Assembly: GCA_946406115.1 (NCBI GenBank)
Contig: OX291557.1
Coordinates: 12,184,501-12,248,500, forward strand
DNA from: Apoda limacodes
Taxonomy: Eukaryota > Arthropoda > Insecta > Lepidoptera > Limacodidae
DNA: 64,000 nucleotides
Reading direction: 5' to 3'
Below, in pieces: positions 1-9,075 of the stretch. Every line of letters begins with the position of its first letter. Position 1 is the stretch's first letter. A program made the translations under genes and the position numbers. The notes below the pieces were generated by a model. The model had not been told where the DNA came from, made no database searches, and saw only the letters and a program-made list of their open reading frames with translations.

Positions 1-185
1 GAACTAACTATCTATATATTTTCGAAATTAAAATACGGCAACACTATAACAACACTAATCTATGGAAACGAATATGGTGGGAACTATCAATTTTTCAAAC
101 GAATGCACTGTGCACTGAAGATTAGTCACTACTCGCGATTTGTTCACTCGGAACGAACTGTTCGAACTTCAATCGAAAACTGACT
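1..185 (-). other. ATG-free 5' leader of a heat-shock-type gene (coding part off the left edge)
   Basis: Starting at the initiator near 185 and reading left on the minus strand, no ATG occurs before the window edge, so at least 185 nt of 5' untranslated sequence are present. Long AUG-free leaders are typical of insect hsp70 mRNAs and allow translation during heat shock. Additional GAA/TTC blocks lie within the leader around 149-169. The coding region must start left of position 1, or after an intron that begins there. Identity of the gene cannot be read from this window. Confidence 0.6.
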
Positions 186-318
186 GACATGGAACGCGAC
201 TTAGCCCCCTTATATATCAAAATGTAAGGAAGGTTCCAGATTCCCAAACGTTCTCGAACGTAGGTCTGTCCCTGTCATCTATAATCTATGGCTCTTTCAC
301 ATTTATGAACTTTCTAGT
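179..318 (-). promoter_or_regulatory. Heat-shock-type core promoter
   Basis: On the minus strand a TATA box (TATATAAG, 216 down to 209) is followed about 31 nt later by an arthropod initiator TCAGT (187-183, A at 185); a second TCAGT overlaps at 183-179. Upstream lie heat-shock-element arrays of alternating GAA/TTC blocks: GGAAGGTTCC at 228-237, the palindrome CGTTCTCGAACG at 249-260, and GAACTTTCTAGTTC at 306-319. This order (HSEs, TATA, Inr) is the established layout of strongly inducible insect hsp genes and implies HSF-driven transcription leftwards, out of the window. Which hsp gene is controlled is inference; an hsp70-type gene is the best guess because the leader contains GTGAACA followed by TCGC, resembling the Drosophila hsp70 leader as I remember it. 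Confidence 0.75.
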
Positions 319-329
319 TCATTCGCTAT

Positions 330-620
330 TGACTTTGACAAGAGTCGGTCTCTTTCGCACTGCTTAGAAACTGTATTGCGCTTTCTCTGTTAAGTTCATT
401 CCATTTATGCTGGTGCTATCTCATGTGGAGTAGCGGTACTTTAAAGGGTGCGTTCAGAGAAGTAATAGAAATCGATTTTTAAATTTCGATCGTCGCGAAA
501 AAATAGGTGTGAGCCGTGAGGACTGGGTACCTATAAAATAAATTTATGAATTTAAAATATTTAGACATATTATAGTCTAATAATAGACAGAAATTTGTAA
601 ATGTCTCGAACATAAAATAA
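330..620. other. Upstream flank of the heat-shock promoter, no gene seen
   Basis: AT-rich sequence between the promoter and the first transposon fragment. I see no coding signal, no TIR and no convincing further heat-shock element. Confidence 0.4.
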
Positions 621-844
621 AAAGGGGACCTTGCGGGACTCCTGCTTGTATAGGATGAGGGTAAGAGAGGGTGCCTTCAACTCTATAGCGAATGTTGCAG
701 TTCGACAAATAGTCTCGTGTGATGATTATGAGGCGGTCTGGCAACTGATAGTTGTACAGTTTATGAATTAAACCGTTGTGCCAGACGTTGTCGAAGGCTT
801 TCGCTACATCGAAAAAGAGAGCGCCCGTGTGACGGGGCTTACCT
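621..844 (-). pseudogene. Jockey-like reverse transcriptase fragment (palm domain)
   Basis: The minus strand translates to FFDVAKAFDNVWHNGLIHKL, then a stretch ending in AGVPQGP. FxDxxKAFDxVWHxGL and xGVPQG are diagnostic motifs of the RT domain of Jockey-clade non-LTR retrotransposons (first catalytic Asp in FFDV). The frame is open across this segment but ends abruptly on both sides. The upstream half of the same RT continues at 1610, so one element has been split by a later insertion (845-1609). It is inactive. Confidence 0.85.
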
Positions 845-1609
845 AATACTGGTTGGAAGCAGAGGCGGCTCGTGAAAATTGTTATTGGATGTTAAAGAGA
901 CCCAAAAAAAACAAAAGAGGTAAAGAGAATGCCAACCGTTTATTTAATCTATTCATAACTCAAATTCATTCGCCTATATAGATTGACAAACACGCTTCGG
1001 GCATTTGTTATCGTGCTGCATTTTTATGAACCCTTTGCCTTTATTTCAAGTAGAATTACTTTTTGCATTGTTTAATCACATCAAAATAATCACATTTTAT
1101 TTTTCTATACTTATTAGACAATTATAAATTGTATATGTAGGTATGTACTTATTTAATTTGTTTATCAAATACTCGCGCGCACGAACTAAATTAAAACATT
1201 TGCAGTGACATCGCGCCCCGGCCGGGCCAAAGTCGCCGTATTTTACTTACCTAGCCCAGGAGCGGCGCTCTACATTATGCTAATTTTTCATACAGAATCT
1301 TCTGTTTCACGTGTGAGACAGTGTCGAAATTTCTCTTTCACACACGTTGATTTTGGCTCTAAGGCTTTGTACCGAAATTCGTTCCATAGGAGTGCAATTG
1401 CTAGCGCTCTACTCAGGCCTAGTGCAATTATATACCAAAACTTAACTACGTGTGTAAACGGAATGCTTTTAATGAAATACTATGTTAACATACAGAGTAA
1501 TCGAAGCATAATAATTAATTATATTAAGTAAAATCTAAAAACATATTGTTTATTAAGTAGATAATTGTTTACGGTGAGTGCGCTGCACCAGCGCTCTTTA
1601 GGAGGAGCC
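845..1609. mobile_element. About 765-bp insertion splitting the Jockey-like RT
   Basis: RT homology stops at 844 and resumes at 1610, with ACCT on both sides (841-844 and 1610-1613) as a possible 4-bp target duplication. The insert is AT-rich with one GC-rich patch near 1213-1275 and begins close to AGAGGCGGCTCGTG (862). A plus-strand open frame of 108 codons (1205-1531) lies inside it but has no recognisable domain. I could not pair terminal inverted repeats, so its class is unknown. Confidence 0.5.
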
Positions 1610-2200
1610 ACCTTTGGTGGAAGCCAGTGGAAATGTGTTCCGTGATACGGAGGACTTGATGGACGCACGAGTGTTTGGCGCGGAAGCCGAACTGCTCGTC
1701 GATTAAGATGCCTTTGGACACTATAACGTTCCGTAGGCGAGCGAGGAGGCGGCGTTCGTAAAGTTTACCAAGGTAAACTTATAGGGCGGTACAAACTTTC
1801 CCTGGCTTGTGATGCCTATAAAAATTGCATTTTTCTATTGAGAAGCAAAAATGCAATTTTCGATAGCAGCTTTGAAGATGGCTGCTAGAAGGCAGAGACG
1901 GGGGAAAGAAAGGCGTTTTAGGATATCGTTAGAGATACCGTCCGCGCCGAGGGCTTTACAGGGGAGTAGGTCTTTGATGACCTGTTTGACTTCGTCGACC
2001 GTAACGGTGGGCAGAGGATCCTGTAAGGACAGAGAAGCTCTGCGCTCCACTTGTCTACCTCTCGCACATGATCGAGATCAAAATGTTTTGTGCTTAAGGC
2101 ACATTGGGCTTGGAGGGTAAATGCAAGGCAATCCGCTTTTACGTCATCATCGAACGCGAGAATGTTGTTGGGACAAGTTAACGGAGGGAGGGAGTTGAAA
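1610..2200 (-). pseudogene. Jockey-like reverse transcriptase fragment (fingers and N-terminal part)
   Basis: Read right to left in several frames. First comes a segment containing ADCLAFTLQAQCAL and DHVREVDKW (about 2140-2050), the spacer between endonuclease and RT domains. Next is an open frame at 2050-1835 with VDEVKQVIKDLLPCKALGAD and GISNDILKRL, which is the RT entry motif (usually KAPGPDGI). Then YRPISL followed by GKLYERRLLARL, and EQFGFRAKHSCVHQVLRITE at about 1810-1640. Frame changes near 2050 and between 1835 and 1800 show decay. Together with 621-844 this covers most of an RT domain. Confidence 0.8.
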
Positions 2201-2560
2201 TCGCACTACGAGGGCGTCAAAGAACGGGCGATGCTCTGACATGAATCTGAGCATCTGTTGGGGGGTGGTGGCCTGTTCGTATTTCACAAACACGACATGT
2301 ATGTAGTGGCTTTACGAGGTGGCGCAAGAGAGGGGCGCGGGGAGGAAAGGTGCGTGTTCGCAAACAGTGCTCGAGCACTTGGCGCAGGCGAAGGGCGCGG
2401 GGCTCGCAGGATGTCCCGGGACATGTGGGGGGGCGGGGTAGGTAATTCCCGTGACTGAGACTGAGAAAGTGCAGGCAGAAGTTGGTCTGTCTGATTCGAT
2501 TTTTCTGCGTCAACTAGCGCTGGAGGTCGGCTCCAGGCGTTGACCGCAGGGAGGGGGGCA
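2200..2560 (-). other. GC-rich patch with coding-like fragment of unknown family
   Basis: Unusually GC- and CpG-rich for this window. On the minus strand, about 2290-2180, one frame reads KYEQATTPQQMLRFMSEHRP without stops and looks protein-like. I do not recognise it. It abuts the Jockey-like element and could be the upstream part of that element or unrelated host-derived sequence. Flanking open frames on both strands are low-complexity (Pro/Arg or Gly/Arg-rich) products of GC-rich DNA. Confidence 0.3.
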
Positions 2561-2639
2561 GGCACAAAATGTGGACATTACGGCGTCTTAGGGCGCAGGG
2601 ATAAGAGGGAGGGACGGGGAATCAGGGAATGAAGTGTTT

Positions 2640-2895
2640 TACCGTTTATGGAAAATCATCCCCTAGGGGGCAAAACAGGAGATAAAAATTGGTATGGAAA
2701 TTCCAAACATTTTATGTCTAGATACTTGACATTTGGCACAGAGTTTAATGTTATAACGTAAGTGAGCACTAATAAAGTATTTTGTAAAATTCATCCTAAA
2801 GAGGGTTGAATGGAGGTTGGAAGTTTGTATATAGAAATCCATTTTTGAAGATAAATGTTATACAAAATGGTATTGGCTTTTAGGTTTATAATTAA
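2640..2895 (+). repeat. Lepidopteran interspersed repeat, family C (GGAAAATCATCCCCTA)
   Basis: Copy of a recurrent unit containing GGAAAATCATCCCCTAG, then a run of the form TACTTGACATTTGGCACAG, TATAACGTAAGTGAGCAC, GGAGGTTGGAAGTTTGTAT and a GGTATTGGC-type 3' part. The same order of blocks recurs at 4285, 4948, 15630, 29805 and 30980, so it is a dispersed repeat, not unique sequence. Confidence 0.7.
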
Positions 2896-2939
2896 GTTAG
2901 TCATTTAGTTTATTAAAGAATTTTTGTTTTTGTTAAAAA

Positions 2940-3130
2940 CTCTTTTTTCTCAAAAGTTCACGCAAGGGTTTCATCGTCCGTCCGTCCGTCTCAGGAACAG
3001 GAACACGTGGAGGTCTCAAGCTAAAATTTATATCAAACTAGCTACTGTCGTCTGTGTGAACGCTATACTATATATATCTATATATATATATATATATATT
3101 TGTAAAATTGACCTTCAAAAAGTGACGATT
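2940..3130 (+). repeat. Fragment of repeat family B plus (TA)n tract
   Basis: Contains CGTCCGTCCGTCCGTCTCAGG followed by ACACGTGGAGGTCTCAAGC, the middle of family B (compare 4003-4285, 29147-29340, 59350-59790). It is interrupted by a TA-rich microsatellite at about 3066-3099. Confidence 0.5.
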
Positions 3131-4002
3131 TTCAGCCTGCTGTGAATAAATGACTTTATGGTGATTGTGCTGAATTAAGTCATAAGTTGTGACTAAAGCA
3201 GATGGAGAAAATAATGAATATAGAATACAGAATAGGGTAAAAATACATACTTATAGGACTTCTCGATTAACAACATTAGTGGTTTGGCTCTCCGCAGCCA
3301 GAATGTAAATTTTTCTAGGCATTTTGATTATTTTAAGTTTGAAAGATAACAGAAAATAATTTACACACTGAGAATTTACACACATATAATGATAGTTAAG
3401 CAGTAATTCGATTGAAGTTTATTTAAGTAAATATTAATATCGACCAAGCACACGATAACTTAGGTTGAGGCGGCGACATCTGTCCTCATAACATCACTTT
3501 TTGTGACCGAAACCATAGGGCGATCTAATTCGACGCCATCGCCATCTAGTTAGCAAATAGGAAATACTTTTTCATATGGTGAAAAATTATAACACATCTA
3601 AGCTATGACTTTACACGATTTTTTAACATAAAATAAATGGCTATGTGCGAGTAGAATAATTAATAATTAAGAAGCAAGTCAAATATGCGTCGTTAGATTA
3701 TACGTTGTTACAGAATGCGTTAAAGAAATAAAGGGTCACTGCTTGTTCCCCGTAGGTGATAGCGTGATAATATGTAGCCTATATGTTGACCCGACTTCTT
3801 AATAATATTCGTGCCAAATTTGAAGTAAATCCATGCAGTACTTTTTGAGTTTATCCTGAACATACATACAGACAAACAGACAAAAATTCTAAAAACTATA
3901 TTTTTGGCTTTGGTATCGATTGTAGATCACACACCAAGTATTCTTTAAAAAAAATATTCAATGTACAGTTTTGACTTCCCTACCATTTTATTATATGTAT
4001 AG
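3130..4002. other. AT-rich non-coding stretch with one short repeat remnant
   Basis: No gene seen. Around 3795-3925 the text (GTGCCAAATTTGAAGTAAAT followed by CATACATACAGACAAACAGAC) resembles the 3' non-coding tails of lepidopteran non-LTR elements. The rest is AT-rich sequence without recognisable features. Confidence 0.35.
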
Positions 4003-4285
4003 ATACTAAGGTCTTCTGTCCCTTGAAGCTGTAAAAAAATCAAACTTCTAAGCCAACACAATCAAAAGATACAGCCGTTTCTGCCGCAAATTTTCGAAAC
4101 TCTCAAGGGTATCAAAACCTAAAATTTGGTCGGAAGCAAAGTCTTATAGCACAGATTAAGGAAAAATTGCAAAACCTTAAATTGTTAGGTACATCACATA
4201 ATAAAAATATTTTTAATAATATACAACAACTTATAATAAGTTTGCACGGAACCCTCGAGCCAAACTCGCACTTGGCCAGTTTTTT
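4003..4285 (+). repeat. Repeat family B, 3' portion
   Basis: Begins TACTAAGGTCTTCTGTCCCT, passes through GATACAGCCGTTTCTGCCGC and ends in AAACTCGCACTTGGCC followed by T-run. Homologous 3' portions sit at 31560-31825 and 37205-37425, and an antisense longer copy at 59350-59790. Confidence 0.65.
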
Positions 4286-4547
4286 TGGAAAATCATCCCC
4301 TAGAGGTCAAAATAGTTGATGAAAATTTTCATAGGAATTTCGATAGTTTTGGGTCTAGGTACTTGAAATTTTGGGCAGAGGTTTCTGTTATAACGTCAGC
4401 GAGCACGAAAAAAGGATTTTGCATATTTCGTCCCTTAGGTGGGTAAAATAGGGGTTAAACATTTTTATGGAACATCGTCATTTCTGAACTTAAATGTTTA
4501 AAACTGGTATTTGGCTTAAGGTTAAAAATTATGATTGACGATTCACC
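4286..4547 (+). repeat. Repeat family C copy
   Basis: Starts GGAAAATCATCCCCTAGAGG and carries the same ordered blocks as 2640-2895 (GGTACTTGAAATTTTGGGC, CGTCAGCGAGCACG, GGTATTTGGC). It is followed immediately by a family A element that seems to have inserted at its 3' end, since family C text (a HATGATTGACG block) directly precedes it and family C resumes at 4948. Confidence 0.65.
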
Positions 4548-4947
4548 GTTTTTAGGGTTCCGTACCCGAAGGGTAATTTAGCGGAACCCTATTACTGAGG
4601 CTCCGCTATCGTTCGTCCGTCCGCCAGTCCGTCCGTCTGTCACCAGGCTGTATCTCAGAACCGTAATAGCTAGACCGTTGATAAATATTTAAAGGGGCTC
4701 CCATACAACAAACGTGATTTTTTTGTTAGACTTTGGTCGATATTGATAACGGCAACAGGTAGAAGCTTAAAATATGCACATAATATTAAGTTATTTAGTC
4801 ACTTTAAAAATAAATAATTAAATTAAAATAAAACAAATATTTAAGGAGGGCTCCCATAAAACAAATGTGATTTTATTGCCATTTTTATAGGTCATGGTAC
4901 GGAACCCTTCGTGCGCGGGTCCGACTCGCACTTGGCAGATTTTTTTA
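4548..4947 (+). repeat. Repeat family A, nearly complete (TAGGGTTCCGTACCC)
   Basis: About 400 bp beginning TTTTTAGGGTTCCGTACCCG, then GTCCGTCCGCCAGTCC, CACCAGGCTGTATCTCAGAA, GGGCTCCCATACAACAAACG, and ending GGTACGGAACCCTTCGTGCG then GACTCGCACTTGGC. I recognise this as one of the most abundant lepidopteran interspersed repeats. Partial copies here: 35382-35500, 39368-39625 and, antisense, 22440-22655. The start (AGGGTTCCGTACC) and end (GGTACGGAACCCT) form an inverted pair. Confidence 0.75.
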
Positions 4948-5215
4948 ACAATCATTCCCTAGAAGGCAAAATGGGTGATAAAAAATTGTATGAGAATTCT
5001 GATATTTATGTGTCTAATAATTCACCTTCTAAAGGGGTAAAATGAGGTTAGGAAGCGTTTACGGAAATCTAAGCTAAAAAGAAGCTAAATGCAAAAAAAA
5101 AAATTTTTGGCCTTTCGGTTAAAGATCATGATTGACGTGTTTCACCGATTTTGGAAAATTAATCCCTTTTCGGCAAAATAGGGGATGAAAATTCATATGA
5201 CAGAGCTATATATAC
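4948..5215 (+). repeat. Repeat family C copies, truncated
   Basis: Two successive family C starts (CAATCATTCCCTAG at about 4951 and AATTAATCCCTTTTCGG at about 5158) show a degenerate, partly tandem arrangement. No coding content. Confidence 0.5.
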
Positions 5216-5224
5216 ATAAAGCAG

Positions 5225-5440
5225 TTAAAACCATTTTTCTGCTTTTTGCAGCAAGCTTACGTTCCGTCTGATGGTAAGTGATCACCGCAGCCTATGGGTG
5301 CTTGTAACTCTTGTAGTCCTACAAAAATCGAATAACTCCTTTCTAGAAGAACCTCATACCTTAAAACCTTGGCAGGGAGCTCATTCCACAACCTAAGCGT
5401 CCGCGGGAGGTAATTTTTTGACCTATTGCAGATATAATTG
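5225..5440 (-). pseudogene. BS/Jockey-like retrotransposon 3' end fragment
   Basis: Antisense text GCAGGGAGCTCATTCCACAA encodes LWNELPA on the minus strand, the conserved C-terminal signature (LPRTxRLWNELPAxVF) of ORF2 in BS/Jockey-type elements. The adjacent block CGTTCCGTCTGATGGTAAG with CACCGCAGCCTATGG is its 3' non-coding part. Sister copies: 5935-6010, 7740-8000, 28425-28810, 59830-59945 and, opposite strand, 47950-48055. Confidence 0.65.
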
Positions 5441-5520
5441 ATCAGAGTTGATCAGTTCCGTTAAAAAGCATAGTAATTCTGCTTTTCTTATGGAGGTAGA
5501 AAGATAATTTCAGAATTTAA

Positions 5521-5835
5521 TTACTTGTACTGTAAAGAACTTGTTGTAGAAGCGAAAGGAATATGAATTAGATTGTAAGCAGAAAGTTTGTTGAAGAATA
5601 TAAAGTGCGGTGAATTCAAAAAGATTATTAAGGTGAGCTGGAGTTGAAGGATTGAAGAATACAGAGTGGAGAATAGAAAGAATGTGAGCATTTCTGCGAG
5701 AACGGATTGGGAAGCTAAAACTCGATGGGGTTGCGTTGTTTCAATATAGAGTCCCGGGAGCCACCTTTCGACTTTATCATCAGACCGAAGATATTGTACC
5801 GTTACAAAATTATCTAAGACTAGAGTACTAGTCAC
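5521..5835 (-). other. 104-codon open frame, unrecognised
   Basis: A minus-strand frame from ATG at 5835 to a stop near 5521. The product is rich in hydrophobic and Ser/Thr residues (LAEMLTFFLFSTLYSSILQL), with no motif I recognise. It sits between two BS-like 3' fragments, so it is more likely repeat-derived or chance than a gene. The chance explanation is weakened by the stop-free length in AT-rich DNA, but there is no splice or promoter support. Confidence 0.15.
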
Positions 5836-5934
5836 GACAAATCAAACTAGCGTAAAGCGTTGCTACAGTACAGAGATCTAGTAGACACCTTCCGGCTTCA
5901 TTTCAAAGTTACTCAGCGTTAAAGGTCAAAATGT

Positions 5935-6010
5935 GAGAAAAATCTTGACAGGGAGCTCATTACACAACCCACACGTTCGCTGGAGGAAGTTGCTCTGAAA
6001 CCGCACTGTA
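5935..6010 (-). pseudogene. Short BS-like 3' ORF2 fragment
   Basis: Contains CTTGACAGGGAGCTCATTAC and GTTCGCTGGAGGAAGTTGC, which in antisense give the decayed LWNELPA region. It is a second, partial copy beside 5225-5440. Confidence 0.5.
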
Positions 6011-6029
6011 GTTGGTAGACCTGTACGTT

Positions 6030-6440
6030 GGTAAAATTGGTGGAACTGAAAGTGGGCGCGACGGCAGCATGAGGCGGAGGTGCCTACTGGAAACGATAAG
6101 CGAACTCAAGCAACGTCTGCTGTGATCATTACCCAGATGTGTGACCTCCTAGTAATCGTTTTTCTAAGCTCCTCCGTGCTTCGAAGAGAACGTTGAACCG
6201 TGCTTCGAGGGGACGTTCAACCATGGTTCTTGGCATGGCTGTTGTCGTTATATAAGAGCAGCCATTAAGAGGCCTTCTGGGCGGCTTGAAAACGAACTGC
6301 AGAATGAGTAGCCACTAGCTCGACAAACGACCGCCAAGTCGCAATGGGCTAGCGCGGTGGAATAAGCCTTCCTTTTCCAAGAAGAAGCCTGTGCTCCTGT
6401 ACTGGGGTGAAGAAGCAAGCAAAAAGCCACGGTATGTCAG
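6030..6440. other. GC-richer unclassified stretch with a local duplication
   Basis: Contains a direct repeat of about 24 bp: CGTGCTTCGAAGAGAACG and CGTGCTTCGAGGGGACG, consecutive at about 6175-6222. A 60-codon minus-strand frame (6430-6248) has no recognisable domain. The composition is higher in GC than its flanks and looks like old coding or transposon-derived DNA, but I cannot assign it. Confidence 0.25.
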
Positions 6441-6614
6441 TTATTCTTATGAATAAACTGTATCAATGTGGAATAGTTATTGTCTTATAAGGGTAAGTTA
6501 ATGAAGGGATGACGGTATGATACCACGTGTTTCTTAAACTGTCAGTTGGTGGAACTGTAAATTGGTGGAATTATTAATTAGGTTGGCGGAATAGTATGTA
6601 ACAGAATGACTCAC

Positions 6615-6736
6615 GGGGTCGGTAGTTGCGGAGGCGGCGGCGGCGCGGCGCCACCGCAGCAGCGGGCGGGCCAGCGCGCCCGCGGCCCCGCACAGTACCA
6701 CCGCTGCGCCGACGCATGCGCCCGTCCACCACCACT
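6615..6736 (-). CDS. Internal exon encoding a transmembrane helix
   Basis: A 122-bp GC-rich block in AT-rich surroundings. On the minus strand it is preceded by ATGTTGCAG (acceptor) and followed by GTGAGTCATT (strong donor, GT at 6614-6613). Skipping two phase bases, the frame is open for 40 codons and reads WWWTGACVGAAVVLCGAAGA, then LARPLLRWRRAAAASATTDP. That is a hydrophobic helix rich in Gly/Ala/Val/Leu after Trp residues, followed by a basic cluster, as expected for a single-pass helix with a cytoplasmic stop-transfer sequence. Third positions are almost all G or C, unlike the region. The exon enters in phase 1 (two bases complete a codon) and leaves in phase 0. The host protein is not identifiable from this exon alone; a type I receptor or adhesion protein is possible. 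Neighbouring exons were not found. Confidence 0.65.
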
Positions 6737-6739
6737 CTG

Positions 6740-7739
6740 CAACATACCTAAATGAATTAATATTTATATTGATTGTAAAAGACTGAAGTACGTAGGAATA
6801 TCATCTAGGGCGGTGGTTTCTATAAACCGGTGTAGGTACGTATGTTACCTAACCTCAGAGGCATAAGGAAGGTTTATAACGTAAAGTGGCGACAAGAAAT
6901 TAATTTCGTATGCAAAATATATAAATCTATTAAAGCGGACACGCGACGCCTAGCATTTTTAGGGTTTTGAGGCACAAAGTAAGTTAATAATAATAATATG
7001 TTATACCTAGGCTAAAAAAGCTAAAGGGCCATCTAGCGAAAATTGTCTAAATTATTTGTCTGACTAAATTATATATTTCAATTGGTTTGTTTTTAAGTTA
7101 ACTCCGTCAGTAACGTTGAAACAAGATAGCGCTAGAAAGTAAAGATATAAAGTTTCTGCGGGCGCCATGCTATCTTTAGTTCTTACTAGGCAGTTTAGAA
7201 ATTGTGTGGTGGGACCCTCAGTGCGTGAGTCCACACACAGCCCAGTTACAAAGTGGTTTACTTTGCATCAATTTACGCCGGCAGGCGTTCATAGAAACCA
7301 CCGCCCAGCGACCTACGGAGCTAGCGGAGGAAGATCAAATGTAGGGATATGATAGAGCGTGGCGAAGTGGAATAAAGTGAATGTTTTAGGACAAGCATCT
7401 TTGTATTAAAATCTGGTATAAATGATTTATATAAAGGGGATAAAAAATAAAACTGGCTAGGCACAAAACGTCCGATTCGAACTCATGTTTTCTTAAAAAT
7501 GATCGACGACATGCTACGCAAATGACAAAAAGGTGCAGAGATTTTGTGTGTCCAATACAGACCACTCTGTCTTATGTCTCCGATTTAGGACGGAAAACTT
7601 AGTTCACTTAGGGCAAATCTGTTGCTTTATAAATCACAAGTCCAGCTCTATAAGGGGTACGGCTGCCATCTGCGGGCGGTTACACCTAAACACTAGTTTA
7701 GAACTTTCAATACGGTTTTAAAGAAGAGCTGAAGATTTT
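6740..7739. other. Non-coding flank of the transmembrane exon
   Basis: Likely intron upstream (in minus sense) of the 6615-6736 exon. Open frames at 7167-7352 and 7533-7721 have no recognisable domain. The text near 7205-7240 (GGGACCCTCAGTGCGTGAG) resembles repeat-tail sequence. Nothing else supported. Confidence 0.3.
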
Positions 7740-8000
7740 TTTACGGTTTGCCTTATGGTCAGCGGTCACCTGGGGCACCACTCGCAAGTTGCCTACCCTT
7801 CAATAATCTTATAACTTCTTTCTTGAAGAACCCCATATGTACTCCTTAGAGAAAACCTCAGCAGGGAGCTCAGTCCACAACCTAAGCGTTCGCTGCAGGA
7901 AGTTTCTATGAAATAGCACTCTACGAGACCATTTAGGTTCTAAAGTGTGAGCATAAATTTCCTCCCGATGGTAGAAAGTAGTCGTGGGCATAATTTCTGT
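7740..8000 (-). pseudogene. BS/Jockey-like ORF2 C-terminal fragment
   Basis: The minus strand reads TTFYHREEIYAHTLEPKWS, then FHRNFLQRTLRLWTELPAEV and FSKEY. FYHR, RNFLxRTxRLWxELPAxVF and the terminal YxxGxFKK pattern are the conserved C-terminus of BS/Jockey-type ORF2, downstream of the RT domain. The 3' non-coding block (TTTGCCTTATGGTCAGCGG with CACCTGGGG) lies at about 7748-7790. The 5' end is truncated near 8000. It is a dead copy; the open frame to 8099 runs into unrelated flank. Confidence 0.75.
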
Positions 8001-8897
8001 TAGCATATTGTGGTTTGTGTGATTAATTTGAATAAAAATTAAATGTATTAAAAGTTGATCAATTGATAAAATACATGAATAATGATTGCTTATTTTCATT
8101 TATTAATTGAGTGATGTGTGTAGTTTTACGCAATGGATTAGATAGGTAATCATATCTGTACTCTAAATGTGTATTTCAAAGATCAAAAACAGTTTTGGTA
8201 TAATGTAAATATGTAAATGGCGTGATTCTGGTGTGCTACCTGACCGCCCCACCCGATCGTGTTGTTTGTCACTACAAATAAAAAGGGTTGGCTCAAGAGA
8301 GCCGGCAGTTGTGAATTCGAATTGAAGCCTACTGGTTGTATAAACTGTGTTGCGTAATAAAATCAATGAAAGTAAATAGTGTACAAAATGTATAAAGTGA
8401 CGCTGCCAACACTTTAGTTAAGTACAATTAATTATGTAGTTTCTTTGCAGAAGATGATATTTCATTGTGTATTTTTAATTATGTATATTTTGGTATAGTA
8501 TAAATGTTAAATTAATATTGCATACGTAATATCTAGCTGAAAGTTTTAGCTCTTTGTAGCATTTGCCTGGATCAGTCATTAAGGTCCTTAAGTACTTATA
8601 ATTTTTGTTCTTGCAGTTTGTGAATAGCTTACGAATCTTAGAAATGCTTAAGGCTTATTTGTGTTTTCACTCGAAACATAGATTTAATGAGTAGATATTT
8701 TATATCTCGTAAAAGTTGTGATATTTTTGTAATTCTAATAAAACATTCAAAAGAGCGTATGCTGGAGAGTTTCTTTCGCCGTTTCTTCTGGCTAGAACGC
8801 GACTTTGAATCCGAAACGGTAGTTGTTTATGGACATTTCATATCCATTTTTTAAACTTCAGACTTTTATTTATATATCCTATCATTAAAATACCTAC
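8000..8897. other. AT-rich sequence, no gene seen
   Basis: Short open frames only. A possible polyadenylation-type AATAAA context near 8275 and 8357 has no associated gene. Nothing else supported. Confidence 0.3.
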
Positions 8898-9075
8898 TTA
8901 CATTTTCATATTTATTTTACCCTCAAGGCTTAAATTTCGAACAACAATTATCACAGCCTGTCGTTGAACCGAATCAAAAGGGCCAAGCTGGTGCACCCTC
9001 CTAGAGATGGCCGCAGCAGTCCATATGGCTCTATATAACTCCACAAGCAGTATTGTGGTAATAGGCTCATCACTT
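8898..9075 (-). pseudogene. Non-LTR reverse transcriptase remnant (post-RT region)
   Basis: The minus frame contains RRVHQLGPFDSVQRQAV, matching the LDxVQRRAVR block that follows the RT domain in BS/Jockey-type ORF2 (usually within a context such as YQLxxLDSIQRRAVRI). About 60 residues are recognisable and both ends are truncated. Confidence 0.55.

Noticed and set aside
2217..2565. Overlapping open frames of 66-98 codons on both strands
   Set aside because: Low-complexity Gly/Arg or Pro/Arg translations of a GC-rich patch; no motif and no consistent codon pattern.
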